From: JAAZLS01 sp964463285
GTDB taxonomy: Bacteria; Bacillota; Dethiobacteria; DTU022
Reading direction: 5' to 3'
NCBI GenBank assembly: GCA_964463285.1
Contig: CAYXBB010000001.1
Coordinates: 13,262-77,261, forward strand
Length of the DNA stretch: 64,000 nucleotides
Shown here: piece after piece, positions 7,139 through 15,665 of the stretch
Layout of the letters: each line of letters opens with the position of its first letter
Position numbering within the stretch: the stretch's first letter is position 1
Notes under the pieces: model-generated
What the model was told of the DNA's origin: nothing
The model's database searches: none
Seen by the model: only the letters and a program-made list of their open reading frames with translations
Position numbers and translations under genes: made by a program

Positions 7139-8368
7139 TTAACCATCCTCCCTAATTTCGCCGGCGCGTCCCCCCATGATTTTAAAATCTTGAAACATCC
7201 TCCCAAAGTTGATTCCGGCGATCTTTTTATCCTGGTAAAGGTTATAAAGCTCACGGTTGGCCTCATCGAGATGGGGCGATTTAATGCCGTGAGTGATCGA
7301 AAGGTAAGTTTCCATGTAGGCGGCCAGCTGATCACAGGCCCTGATGATCTCTCCGTCCAACGGGAAATAACGATCCTGGTTGTAGCGCTCGTTTATCTCA
7401 GTGGAAGTTCTAAAACGGATTTCTCCTCCTTCAATTATTTTGCTTTGAAATTCATTCTCAGTAAAATATTTGATCTCCTGATGCCAGGCAGGCGGCAATA
7501 AGGGGTAAATACGTTCCTCCATCTGCCATTGCTCAATCTCTTTGATCAGCTCGTCCAGACCAGGCACCGAGCGTTTAACCGGGGAAACAATGTCCCGGGT
7601 AATAACTTCCGGCAAATCATGAAACAGCCCGGCAAAATAATTTTGGTAGCTCCTGACCTGGCAGGCTTCCATCTCCAGAGAGCAAAAATAGGCCAGGATA
7701 GCCACAATCAACATATGACCCATCACTGAGGTCCGCGGAATACGAGGTGACTGTGCCCATCTCTGTTGAAATCGAAGCTGTCCGACCAGATCCAGAAAAT
7801 GGCTGGTTTTTTTATTTAAGGTTATTTTTTGTACTCCCGCCAGATCGTAATGTTCTTCCAGTTGATTTTCAATGGCCTGTTTGGTTTCTTCCAATCCGTA
7901 CAGATTAGCATTTAGATGGTAAATGATTTTAAATTCCCAGTTGGTGGCCAAATAATGCGCGGCCCGAAGGATTTTTCTTTCCAGGCAGTTCTGCCCCGAA
8001 AGGTTATAATATTGTTCCATTCGTTGCAAAAAGCCGCCTTTTAAGGGGGCTATATGCTCGCCTATTTTCTCCAGAACCCACCGGTTTAGCTGTTCTCCCT
8101 TCTCAATCATGAGTTTATGAAAAATGGGGGGCTTGATATCGGTGAGCACGATCCGGTGAAGAAATTCAAACAGGCCGCCTTCAATTAAATTTCGCCAGTT
8201 AATAGTAAGGTTCCGATCGGTCTCCTCCATTTTCCCCAGAACATAGGCATAGATCATTTTATGAGCCTGCTTGTCCAGCTCCGTAAAATGCTCCGGCCTG
8301 ATATGATCGTTCCAGCGCTGAATGCTGGCCGCTTCAAACAAAAATTTAAGCAATTGTTTGCTGATCAT
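7139..8368 (-). CDS. HD-domain hydrolase (HD phosphohydrolase superfamily)
   Basis: A 409-residue soluble protein with an HD-type metal site in its centre: a first His in SVMGHMLIVAILAY, then AGLFHDLPEVITRDIVSPVK with the HD pair, and a later ACDQLAAYMETYLS. The family cleaves phosphoester bonds of nucleotides, often dNMPs or cyclic dinucleotides; the substrate is not predictable here. The N-terminal ~190 residues have no domain I recognise. GGAGGG with a 7-base spacer supports the ATG at 8368. It is followed at once by the MetE-like gene. A terminator-like hairpin lies between it and spoIVA upstream, so it probably has its own promoter. Confidence 0.82.
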   Translation of the reverse strand: MISKQLLKFLFEAASIQRWNDHIRPEHFTELDKQAHKMIYAYVLGKMEETDRNLTINWRNLIEGGLFEFLHRIVLTDIKPPIFHKLMIEKGEQLNRWVLEKIGEHIAPLKGGFLQRMEQYYNLSGQNCLERKILRAAHYLATNWEFKIIYHLNANLYGLEETKQAIENQLEEHYDLAGVQKITLNKKTSHFLDLVGQLRFQQRWAQSPRIPRTSVMGHMLIVAILAYFCSLEMEACQVRSYQNYFAGLFHDLPEVITRDIVSPVKRSVPGLDELIKEIEQWQMEERIYPLLPPAWHQEIKYFTENEFQSKIIEGGEIRFRTSTEINERYNQDRYFPLDGEIIRACDQLAAYMETYLSITHGIKSPHLDEANRELYNLYQDKKIAGINFGRMFQDFKIMGGRAGEIREDG

Positions 8369-8449
8369 GTTAAGTCCCTCCTGATCCGGGTGAAATACCT
8401 TGCACGGCTCTATTATAACTAACCGGCATTCATTTTTGGCAAATTATAA

Positions 8450-8478
8450 TTAAATACCCCTTAAAAAGGGGTATTTAA
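8450..8478 (-). terminator. Hairpin after spoIVA
   Basis: A perfect 13-bp inverted repeat (TTAAATACCCCTT / AAGGGGTATTTAA) with a 3-base loop lies 29 bases past the spoIVA stop. On the minus strand it is followed by the AT-rich TTATAATTTGC rather than a clean U-run, so termination may be partial. Confidence 0.6.
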
Positions 8479-8506
8479 GCTATTTTAACCGTAAAAATCC
8501 GTTGCC

Positions 8507-9982
8507 TTAAAGAATAATGGCTATTAAACCGCCGCTGCCTTCGTTAACGATCTTCTCCAGTGTTTCTTGAAGCTTTTCCTGGGCATTGGGGGGCATATTG
8601 CCCAGCTTGCCGGTAATACCGTCTTGTACCAGCTCATGGAGGGACTTACCGAATATCTGTGATTCCCAGATTTTTTTCGGGCTTTCTTCAAATTCATCCA
8701 GAAGGTAGTTGACCAGATCCTCACTCTGCCTTTCTGAACCGACCACCGGGGCAATCTCAGACTTAACATCCACCCTGATCAAGTGCAAGGAAGGCGCGCT
8801 GGCCCGTAACCTTACCCCAAACCGTCCTCCCTGGCGAATAATTTCCGGCTCTTCCAAAGCCATTTCTTCCAGCACCGGGGGTACTATACCGTATCCTACC
8901 TCCTTGACCTGGTAAAGGGCCTCCGCTATTTTGTCGTATTCCCGTTTAGCTGATGAATAATCGCGGACTATCCTTAAAATATCCGCATCACCGGCTATTT
9001 CTTCGCCACAGTATTCCGTCAACACTTTTTCAAATAACCCGGCGGGGGGCGTCAGCTCAATCTCGGCTTCTCCTTTTCCAAGATCAATCCGCTTTAATAA
9101 GGCTTCTTCAATAAATGCATACTCCTTGAGCTTCTCCACCAGGTTGTTTACTTCTCTTACCCGGCTTACCTGCGAAATATTTTCCGCGATGCATTCTTCA
9201 TAGTTGCTCTTAAGCCAGTGTCCTTTTTCCAGGGTTTCCACCCAGCCTGCCGCTCTCACCGCCACATCCCGCACTGGAAACTCATAAAGGGCCTCTTCCA
9301 ATATTAGAGAAAGATCCCCCTGGCTGAGCTCCATGCAATTAAGCGAAATGACCGGTACATCATATAGCTCCGCCAGTTCATCCTGGAGGGAACAGGCTTC
9401 TTCCGCCCCGGGGTGAACCGAATTAACCAACACTACAAAAGGCTTACCCAACTCTTTGAGTTCAGTGATTACCCTTTGCTCGGCTTCCCGGTAATTTTCA
9501 CGGGGAATATCGGCAATTGTTCCGTCCGTGGTCACCACTATCCCGATAGTCGAGTGATCGGTGATTACCTTCCGGGTGCCTAATTCCGCTGCCTCCTGAA
9601 AGGGGATATCGTAATCAAACCAGGGGGTGGAAACCATGCGAGGGCCTTCTTCATCCTGGTACCCGGAGGCTCCCACCACCGTATAGCCCACACAATCTAC
9701 CATTCTAATATTCATGGTTATATTCTCGCCTACGATGACCTCTACAGCTTCATCGGGCACAAATTTAGGCTCGGTAGTCATAATCGCTTTTCCCATGCTT
9801 CCCTGGGGAAGCTCGTCACGGATCCGCTCATATTCCAGGGGATCTTCTATTTTTGGCAGCACGAACAGTTCCATAAACTTGCGTATAAACGTCGATTTAC
9901 CGGTTCGCACCGGTCCCACCACGCCTAAATAAATATCTCCTCCGGTACGCTCTACCAGATCATTAAACAGATCAAGCTCCAC
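8507..9982 (-). CDS. spoIVA: Stage IV sporulation protein A (coat morphogenetic ATPase)
   Basis: A 491-residue protein, essentially the family length. SpoIVA hydrolyses ATP to polymerise on the outer forespore membrane and forms the base layer of the coat in the mother cell. Walker A GPVRTGKST lies at residues 23-31, with DCVGYTVVGASGY and VTTDGTIADIPRENY following. The C-terminal region ends in GLIAIIL, as expected for the membrane-anchoring end. It starts at GTG with AGGAGG 9 bases upstream. A possible sigma-E promoter lies upstream. The order gpsA then spoIVA matches the common Firmicutes arrangement. Confidence 0.97.
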   Translation of the reverse strand: MELDLFNDLVERTGGDIYLGVVGPVRTGKSTFIRKFMELFVLPKIEDPLEYERIRDELPQGSMGKAIMTTEPKFVPDEAVEVIVGENITMNIRMVDCVGYTVVGASGYQDEEGPRMVSTPWFDYDIPFQEAAELGTRKVITDHSTIGIVVTTDGTIADIPRENYREAEQRVITELKELGKPFVVLVNSVHPGAEEACSLQDELAELYDVPVISLNCMELSQGDLSLILEEALYEFPVRDVAVRAAGWVETLEKGHWLKSNYEECIAENISQVSRVREVNNLVEKLKEYAFIEEALLKRIDLGKGEAEIELTPPAGLFEKVLTEYCGEEIAGDADILRIVRDYSSAKREYDKIAEALYQVKEVGYGIVPPVLEEMALEEPEIIRQGGRFGVRLRASAPSLHLIRVDVKSEIAPVVGSERQSEDLVNYLLDEFEESPKKIWESQIFGKSLHELVQDGITGKLGNMPPNAQEKLQETLEKIVNEGSGGLIAIIL

Positions 9983-10046
9983 AGCTTCATCCCTCCTTTC
10001 CTTTTCCTACCCTTGTGGGAGGTTAAAGATCTAATCTAACATTATA

Positions 10047-10072
10047 TATATATGTGTAGGCAAGCATATTAT
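10047..10072 (-). promoter_or_regulatory. Possible sigma-E promoter of spoIVA
   Basis: On the minus strand an ATA (10070-10072) is followed after 15 bases by CATATATA (10047-10054), resembling the sigma-E pattern ATA-N15-CATACAnT. It lies about 65 bases before the spoIVA start. spoIVA is known to be sigma-E controlled. The tract is AT-rich, so chance similarity is possible. Confidence 0.3.
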
Positions 10073-10140
10073 TACCTCCCGGTTGTTCTAAAAAAACGCC
10101 TGCATTTTGTACAAACGGAATTTTTTATTTGCCTGGTTTA

Positions 10141-10228
10141 ATAAGTGGAATACTGCGGTGGTAGTTTAGGCAGACAACCTGTTACAGCCATCTGCCGTTT
10201 GTAAAATAAATGGAATACTGTGGTGGTA
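10141..10228. repeat. Two 23-base direct repeats upstream of spoIVA
   Basis: Copies at 10141-10163 and 10206-10228 agree at 21 of 23 bases; the shared core is TGGAATACTG-Y-GGTGGTA. Their starts are 65 bases apart. They lie downstream of gpsA and 150-250 bases upstream of spoIVA. They could be protein-binding sites or a small dispersed repeat. Confidence 0.6.
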
Positions 10229-10298
10229 AAAAAATGCTTTACACCGACCTAGATTTTAAATTATATTGCCGCCTGATCCCATTGCCGGCACCTGGAAG

Positions 10299-11315
10299 CT
10301 ATTTTAAAGGGATATTTTCGCTCTCTTTTTTCGGATCCCGGAGCATTAGTTCCCGGACCGCCTCCCGAGGGGGTTTCCCATGGTAAAGCACCCGATATAT
10401 CCCCTCCGTAATCGGCATTTCCACTCCTACCTGTTGGGATAAATGATAGGCGGCCCGGGTAGTAACAATACCTTCCGCTACCGCCGCCATCTCTTGTTGG
10501 ATTTTATCCAGGGGGATCCCTTTCCCTAATTTGTAGCCCACCGAGCGGTTCCGGCTATGGCGGCTTCCGCAGGTTACAAACAGATCTCCAACCCCGGAAA
10601 GGCCGGAAAAAGTAGAAGCCTTGGCCCCCAAGGCCACTCCCAGGCGGGTTATCTCCGTCAGTCCCCGGGTAACCAGGGCGGCCTTTATATTATCGCCCAG
10701 TTCCAGCCCATCCAGAATCCCGGCGCCCAGGGCAATTACATTTTTCAGCGCTCCTCCCAGCTCTACACCGGTCAGATCGGGGTTAGTATATACTCTAAAA
10801 TAAGGACCCATCATTGCTTCCTGAACTTGCCTGGCTGTATCATGGTCCACAGAAGCTGCTACCGTAGCTGAGGGTAGACCCCTGGAGACCTCTTCCGCGT
10901 GATTGGGGCCGGAGATACTGGCCAGCCGTCGGTGATACCGCTGAGGCAGTTCCTGCTGCAGCACTTGAGATAAACGCAGGTAGGTGTTGTCTTCCAACCC
11001 CTTGGCTACATTAATGATCAAGGGTTGATAGGGCAAAAGACCGGCAATTTTTACGGCAATTTGCCTGACTCCCTGGGAGGGCACCGCCAGTATGATCAGC
11101 TCTTTACCCCAGAGCGCCTCTTCCAAGCTCAAGGTGGGACGGATCGTATCAGGCAATTTAACCCCGGGAAGATAGGTTTCGTTGATCCGTTTCAATAAAA
11201 TAGTTTTATACAACCCGGTATTCCTGACCCAAAGATGGATCCCATAACCCTTTGCGGAAAGAACTGTGGCCAGCGCGGTTCCCCATCCCCCCGCACCGAT
11301 AATCGCTACTTTCAC
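10299..11315 (-). CDS. gpsA: NAD(P)-dependent glycerol-3-phosphate dehydrogenase
   Basis: A 338-residue cytosolic enzyme that reduces dihydroxyacetone phosphate to sn-glycerol-3-phosphate for phospholipid synthesis. The Rossmann motif GAGGWGTAL lies at residues 7-15; the catalytic lysine region is ELGGALKNVIALGAGI and the C-domain signature is RGLTEITRLG. It starts at GTG, which overlaps the plsY stop (GTGA), with AGGAGG upstream. It works directly with PlsY, the preceding gene, which acylates its product. The order der-plsY-gpsA-spoIVA is conserved in clostridia. Confidence 0.97.
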   Translation of the reverse strand: MKVAIIGAGGWGTALATVLSAKGYGIHLWVRNTGLYKTILLKRINETYLPGVKLPDTIRPTLSLEEALWGKELIILAVPSQGVRQIAVKIAGLLPYQPLIINVAKGLEDNTYLRLSQVLQQELPQRYHRRLASISGPNHAEEVSRGLPSATVAASVDHDTARQVQEAMMGPYFRVYTNPDLTGVELGGALKNVIALGAGILDGLELGDNIKAALVTRGLTEITRLGVALGAKASTFSGLSGVGDLFVTCGSRHSRNRSVGYKLGKGIPLDKIQQEMAAVAEGIVTTRAAYHLSQQVGVEMPITEGIYRVLYHGKPPREAVRELMLRDPKKESENIPLK

Positions 11316-11941
11316 TTGGCAGATCCTCCTCCCCGACGCCCCGGCATATCAAGCTTTTTGCCCAGTTTGGATTCGGTCCCATTTATTAACCGCCCGATAT
11401 TGGCCCGGTGTCGGAAAATAACCAGTGCGGAGATGGCCAGTCCAAAAAAAATATTAACCGGTGGATACCCAAATCCCCATAGAAGTGCCGGAAAGGCCAC
11501 TGCCGCCAGAATTGAAACCATGGACATATAGCGGGTTAGCACTATCACCACTCCCGCCAGGATCAGGATTATCCCCCAGACGGGTGCCCCCACCAACCCA
11601 AACAAAATGCCCAGGGCGGTAGCGGTTCCTTTTCCACCTTTAAAACCTAGAAATACGGGCCAGCAATGCCCGGTTAACACTGCCAGCGCCGCCAACCACC
11701 AGAAATGCTCCTGCCCGGTAAGCAAACGGGCCAACCCAATGGCGGCAGTTCCTTTACCAACATCAAACAACAATACCAGCAGTGCTGCAGCAGGCCCCAG
11801 CAGGCGCATCACATTGGTAGCTCCGATATTGCCACTGCCGTAATTTCGGATATCTTCCCGTCTGAGAAATCGACCGGCCAGATATCCAAAGGGAACGGAC
11901 CCCAGCAGGTAGGCAAGCACTATAGAGATGAAACCGCTCAA
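11312..11941 (-). CDS. plsY: Acyl-phosphate:glycerol-3-phosphate acyltransferase PlsY
   Basis: A 209-residue membrane acyltransferase that makes lysophosphatidic acid from acyl-phosphate and glycerol-3-phosphate. Family motifs are GSVPFGYL, GSGNIGATNVMR and GFKGGKGTATALG, spread across about five membrane helices. The ORF can be read from an ATG at 11947, but AGGAG is too close to it; a 7-base spacer fits the TTG at 11941, which overlaps the der stop (TTGA). It is coupled to gpsA downstream in the same way. Confidence 0.95.
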   Translation of the reverse strand: MSGFISIVLAYLLGSVPFGYLAGRFLRREDIRNYGSGNIGATNVMRLLGPAAALLVLLFDVGKGTAAIGLARLLTGQEHFWWLAALAVLTGHCWPVFLGFKGGKGTATALGILFGLVGAPVWGIILILAGVVIVLTRYMSMVSILAAVAFPALLWGFGYPPVNIFFGLAISALVIFRHRANIGRLINGTESKLGKKLDMPGRRGGGSAK

Positions 11942-13269
11942 GGCCATTCTCCTCTCCTGGATCTTTTATTTATAATGAATCGGATCGGCGTCCCGAAATA
12001 TTCAAAGCTCTCCCGAAGGCGGTTTTCAAGATATCGCAGATACGAAAAATGCATTAACCGGGGATCATTGACAAACAGCACAAATGTAGGAGGGCTTATC
12101 TTAGGTTGGGTGGCATAATAAATTTTCAGGCGCCGCCCTTTAACGGTGGGGGGAGGGGTCATAAGCACAGCGTCGGCTACCAGCTGGTTTAACCAGGAGG
12201 TAGGCAATCGCCGGCGTTGTTCTTCCCAGATCCGGTTAATTAACGGAAACAGCCTCTCCACCCGGCGCCCGGTTAACGCCGAGATGAATGTAATCGGAGC
12301 ATAACCGGCAAAGGCTATTTTATGTCTAATATCCTTCTCCAACTGCCGGCGGGACTCCTCTTTTGTCTCCACTAGATCCCATTTATTGACTACCAGTATC
12401 AGCCCTTTTCCCGCCCCATCGATATATCCGGCCAGTTTGATATCCTGCTCGGTTACCCCCTCCGCCCCATCCAAAAGTAGTAAAGCCAGATCTGAACGAT
12501 CTGCTGCGCCAAGGGAGCGGAGCACGCTGTAATATTCCACCTTTTCTTTTACCTGGCTTTTCTTTCGTACCCCTGCAGTGTCAATTAATATGTAGTTTCG
12601 ATTTTTGTACTGAAACCGGCTATCAACCGCTTCCCGGGTAGTTCCCGGCTGTTCACTGACGATAACCCTTTCTTCTCCCAGTAGGGTATTAACCAAAGAT
12701 GATTTGCCGACATTCGGACGTCCCATTACCGCAACCTTTATGGTATCGGGAGGGTAAAGCGGATCCTCCTGCTCTGGAAGAGCACTATAAATATTATCCA
12801 GCAGATCACCGATTCCCCGGCCGTGGGCGGAGGACACCGGTTGGGGTTCTCCCAGTCCCAGGCTATAAAATGAATACAGATAATAGTGGTCCTCCGGGGT
12901 GTCCACCTTGTTTACTACCGGAATAATGGGTTTACCGCTGCGGCGTAAAAAAGAGGCTATCTCTCCATCAAGCGGGGTAAGTCCTTCCCGGGCATCAAGG
13001 ATCAGCAAAATTACCGCCGCCTCTTCGATCGCCACCTCTGCCTGCCGGCGCACCTGTTCGGAGAGTAAGTTTTCACGTTCAAAGGTAACTCCTCCGGTAT
13101 CTATAATCGTAAACTGCCGGCCGCTCCACTCTACAAGGCCATAAAGCCTGTCCCGAGTAATTCCGGGCATTTTTTCCACTATTGCCGTGCGGGCGGAGGT
13201 CAGGCGATTAAACAAAGTGGATTTTCCTACATTGGGGCGGCCTACAATCGCTACCAGATTGCCGGGCAC
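11938..13269 (-). CDS. der: Ribosome biogenesis GTPase Der (EngA)
   Basis: A 443-residue double-GTPase needed for 50S subunit maturation. Two G domains are visible: GRPNVGKST near residue 10 with VVNKVDTP, and GRPNVGKSS near residue 182 with VVNKWDLVE, plus the two DTxG switches (IIDTGGVTF and LIDTAGVRK). A C-terminal KH-like domain ends in INKRSRRGEWP. The GTG start has AGAGGGGG upstream. It overlaps plsY by 4 bases and follows the DUF512 gene by 15 bases, suggesting one operon. Confidence 0.97.
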   Translation of the reverse strand: MPGNLVAIVGRPNVGKSTLFNRLTSARTAIVEKMPGITRDRLYGLVEWSGRQFTIIDTGGVTFERENLLSEQVRRQAEVAIEEAAVILLILDAREGLTPLDGEIASFLRRSGKPIIPVVNKVDTPEDHYYLYSFYSLGLGEPQPVSSAHGRGIGDLLDNIYSALPEQEDPLYPPDTIKVAVMGRPNVGKSSLVNTLLGEERVIVSEQPGTTREAVDSRFQYKNRNYILIDTAGVRKKSQVKEKVEYYSVLRSLGAADRSDLALLLLDGAEGVTEQDIKLAGYIDGAGKGLILVVNKWDLVETKEESRRQLEKDIRHKIAFAGYAPITFISALTGRRVERLFPLINRIWEEQRRRLPTSWLNQLVADAVLMTPPPTVKGRRLKIYYATQPKISPPTFVLFVNDPRLMHFSYLRYLENRLRESFEYFGTPIRFIINKRSRRGEWP

Positions 13270-13284
13270 CTAGCTTCCCCCTCT

Positions 13285-14631
13285 CTATCGGTTTGATTCT
13301 GGTTTTTTGTTGATGGCCCCGGCCAGTTTGCCAAGTTCTCGGGCAAAATGTATGGGACCGTTTACCGGAATTAGTGATATGCGCAAGCAGCGTTCAACTT
13401 GGTCCGGGGTTAAGTCGTCCAAAAACAAGTTCCCTCCGTTGTTCTTAAGCATGGCCGCAGGAAAAAATACCGTTTCACCCGGGATAACATTCCGCAGGCC
13501 ATCTTTTAAATCTTTCCCGGTAAGCAGGCCGGCCGCCGTAACCGCCTCTCCAAAAAATCTATTTTTGATAACCAGCAGCTCGGCTTCCAGGCGGTTTATA
13601 AGCCCCAGTCTACCCAGCAGTTGTTCAAGCAGGTGAGCTGCTTCTACTCCGGTAACCAGGGTTATCTTTAAACGACGGGAAAAAGCGGCGGGCAGGGAGC
13701 TGTCTATTTCTGCCAATTCCTCTAAAAACAGGCGGGCCATCCCCACCCCGTTTTCCAACTGGGGGAATCTTTCGTACTCTTCAATCTCCGGATAAGGGGT
13801 GTTTGCCAGGCGGTAAAATTCATCGGATAAAAAAACAAACCTGCTTCCCCGCCCGTTTAAGAAACTGTTTTGCAGTCCCCGGATCTGTGCGATCACTTTG
13901 CAGGCCTCCACAGAAGTCAGGCGGCGCAGTATCGTGGGGGGCTCCCCATGCGCGGTTAATCCTACTGGAACCACGGCCACACTTAACATTGATTCGCCCA
14001 TACTTTCCAGGTCTGTTACCGTTTTTAACAGATCCGCCCCCAAATTATACCCCGGGCACAGCACTATTTGGGCATGAATTTTTATCCCGGCGCGCAGCAA
14101 ATATTTGAGATTTTCGAGACCGCGGCCGGCCTGTGGGTTCCGGAAAAGCCGACATCGCAGTTCCGGATTGGTGGAATGAACCGAAACATAAAGCGGAGAA
14201 AGCTGCAACTTTACTATGCGTTTCAACTCCCGATCGGTAAGGTTGTTTAAAGTAATATAGTTCCCATAAAGAAAAGAGAGGCGATAGTCATCATCCTTAA
14301 GGTACAGCGAATTTCGCATACCGGAAGGGTTTTGGTCTACAAAGCAAAACAAGCAATGATTGCGACAACAGATCAGGGGAGCAATGGTGGGAGGGGTGAA
14401 CTGCACGCCCAGAGGTCGGCAAGATGCCTTGTAAACAATCATTCGGCGCAGGGGGCCGTTTCCGGTTTGTACCAGCAGGGACAGTCGTTCATCGGCTGCC
14501 CAGATCCGGTAATCGATTATATCACCCGAGGATCGCCGGCCATCCAGGCTCCATAGCCTATCCCCGGCAACTATCCCGGTCAAATCCGCTGGAGAACCGG
14601 GGGTTACTTTAGAAACCCTAGCCCCGTTCAT
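13285..14631 (-). CDS. DUF512-family radical SAM protein with PDZ-like N-terminus
   Basis: A 448-residue protein of the DUF512 family. An N-terminal PDZ-like segment (ARVSKVTPGSPADLTGIVAG) is followed by the radical SAM-type cysteine cluster CRNHCLFC (CxxxCxxC) near residue 90, FVDQNPSGMR and the barrel motif SVHSTNPELR. The C-terminal DUF512 region includes VTGVEAAHLLEQLL and FLDDLT. The reaction is unknown. The AAGGAG site favours the ATG at 14631 over an in-frame TTG two codons earlier. The gene sits immediately before der, as in many clostridia. Confidence 0.9.
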   Translation of the reverse strand: MNGARVSKVTPGSPADLTGIVAGDRLWSLDGRRSSGDIIDYRIWAADERLSLLVQTGNGPLRRMIVYKASCRPLGVQFTPPTIAPLICCRNHCLFCFVDQNPSGMRNSLYLKDDDYRLSFLYGNYITLNNLTDRELKRIVKLQLSPLYVSVHSTNPELRCRLFRNPQAGRGLENLKYLLRAGIKIHAQIVLCPGYNLGADLLKTVTDLESMGESMLSVAVVPVGLTAHGEPPTILRRLTSVEACKVIAQIRGLQNSFLNGRGSRFVFLSDEFYRLANTPYPEIEEYERFPQLENGVGMARLFLEELAEIDSSLPAAFSRRLKITLVTGVEAAHLLEQLLGRLGLINRLEAELLVIKNRFFGEAVTAAGLLTGKDLKDGLRNVIPGETVFFPAAMLKNNGGNLFLDDLTPDQVERCLRISLIPVNGPIHFARELGKLAGAINKKPESNR

Positions 14632-14878
14632 GTTCAATCTCCTTCCCGGAAATTCACTAGAAACGTTCTTTTAATTATCACCGATCCCCGGGTTTGGTGT
14701 CAACCGAAGGCCGGTGGCAAATTAACCAAAGGGTTGTTCTTGCCTCCTGTCCGCCGGGAATCACGGAGGCTGCATGGAATACCGCCCCTGCCTCATTTTT
14801 ACTCGGACGGCCTAGTTCACCTTCAAGGATGGACTAGCCCTACCCCCGCAAACGCAAACAATTTGGAACCAGTACCGG

Positions 14879-15439
14879 TTAGCGGGTTAAGGCAAATAGA
14901 TCGAATCGGTTTTCCAGCAGCTCCACCTGTTGAAGAAACCTCCGGTAATTTAACCTTATCCCATAACACACCAGGAGGCGCCCGATAACCGTTATGCCCA
15001 GCCGGCGGGAAATAAACCCTCCGATGCGGGCTATCCAGTTTATTCCGGAGAAACAATCCAGGATCGCCGCCCTGCCGGGCGGCACCTCCAGCAGCGGCAA
15101 TATTTCTTGCAGCAATCTTTTTATCTCTATTCTCCATTGCCTGCTACCCAATACATATATTTTATTACCACTTTGATCTTGACCCATGGGGTATAGGGAG
15201 CCTACATCATGGTTATTAATCCGATCAAAATAAGGCAATCGGATCAATTCCTGATTAGTAGGGATTCTGTTTCGGGGAAGGAGATTAAGGTAAATTGAGG
15301 CGGCAATTACCGAGGAATGAGTTCCGCCGTAACATTGAAAAATCACCAGCTTCTCACCGGGTTTTTTTATCGCTTCCCTCAGGGAGGCCAGGGTCTTGAG
15401 GGCTATTTCTGCCGGGACCGCCGGAAGGGGCACAGTCAA
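14879..15439 (-). CDS. DUF3189 family protein
   Basis: A 186-residue protein of unknown function. The family-like core is VIFQCYGGTHSSVIAASIYL followed by PYFDRINNHDVGSLYPMG and VLDCFSGINWIARIGG-like text (here ILDCFSGINW). The Cys plus GGTHSS motif near residue 41 resembles a nucleotide- or phosphate-binding loop. The first ~35 residues precede where family members usually begin, so the TTG start at 15439 is uncertain. It begins 2 bases after the small YIEGIA-partner gene ends and so belongs to the sporulation-associated block DUF1614-spoIIP-YIEGIA-partner-DUF3189. Confidence 0.82.
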   Translation of the reverse strand: MTVPLPAVPAEIALKTLASLREAIKKPGEKLVIFQCYGGTHSSVIAASIYLNLLPRNRIPTNQELIRLPYFDRINNHDVGSLYPMGQDQSGNKIYVLGSRQWRIEIKRLLQEILPLLEVPPGRAAILDCFSGINWIARIGGFISRRLGITVIGRLLVCYGIRLNYRRFLQQVELLENRFDLFALTR

Positions 15440-15440
15440 T

Positions 15441-15635
15441 TCAATGCCGGACTAAAATATAAACCCCGTTCTCCAGATCATGGGCAACCCCACCGGTAAT
15501 CCTGGAGAGATAGGCGGAAATCCGATCAAGCTCCGGCCGATCCCGGGCAAAAAATATCGGTGCACCGCCGCCCTCCACCAGTTCAAGACTCAAGGTAACC
15601 ACCGCCAGGATAGTTTGGTTTATTGAAATTCCCAA
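15441..15635 (-). CDS. Small protein next to YIEGIA (capping-complex-subunit-like)
   Basis: A 64-residue protein (MGISINQTILAVVTLSLELV... ending ENGVYILVRH) directly downstream of the YIEGIA gene. Size and position match the short 'capping complex subunit for YIEGIA' family of spore-forming clostridia; assignment is from recalled family resemblance. It starts at TTG, with GAAGGGCGA roughly 10 bases upstream. It is followed after one base by DUF3189. Role unknown; probably soluble and partnered with the membrane protein encoded upstream. Confidence 0.7.
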   Translation of the reverse strand: MGISINQTILAVVTLSLELVEGGGAPIFFARDRPELDRISAYLSRITGGVAHDLENGVYILVRH

Positions 15636-15665
15636 CTTAGCTCATCGCCCTTCTTTCTTCCTCCA

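Larger units (their letters stand above)
9983..10298. other. Intergenic region between gpsA and spoIVA
   Basis: A 316-base stretch without a gene, downstream of gpsA and upstream of spoIVA on the minus strand. It contains the spoIVA ribosome binding site, an AT-rich tract (10041-10052) with a possible sigma-E promoter, and two near-identical 23-base direct repeats at 10141-10163 and 10206-10228. No convincing ORF or terminator was seen. Confidence 0.8.
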
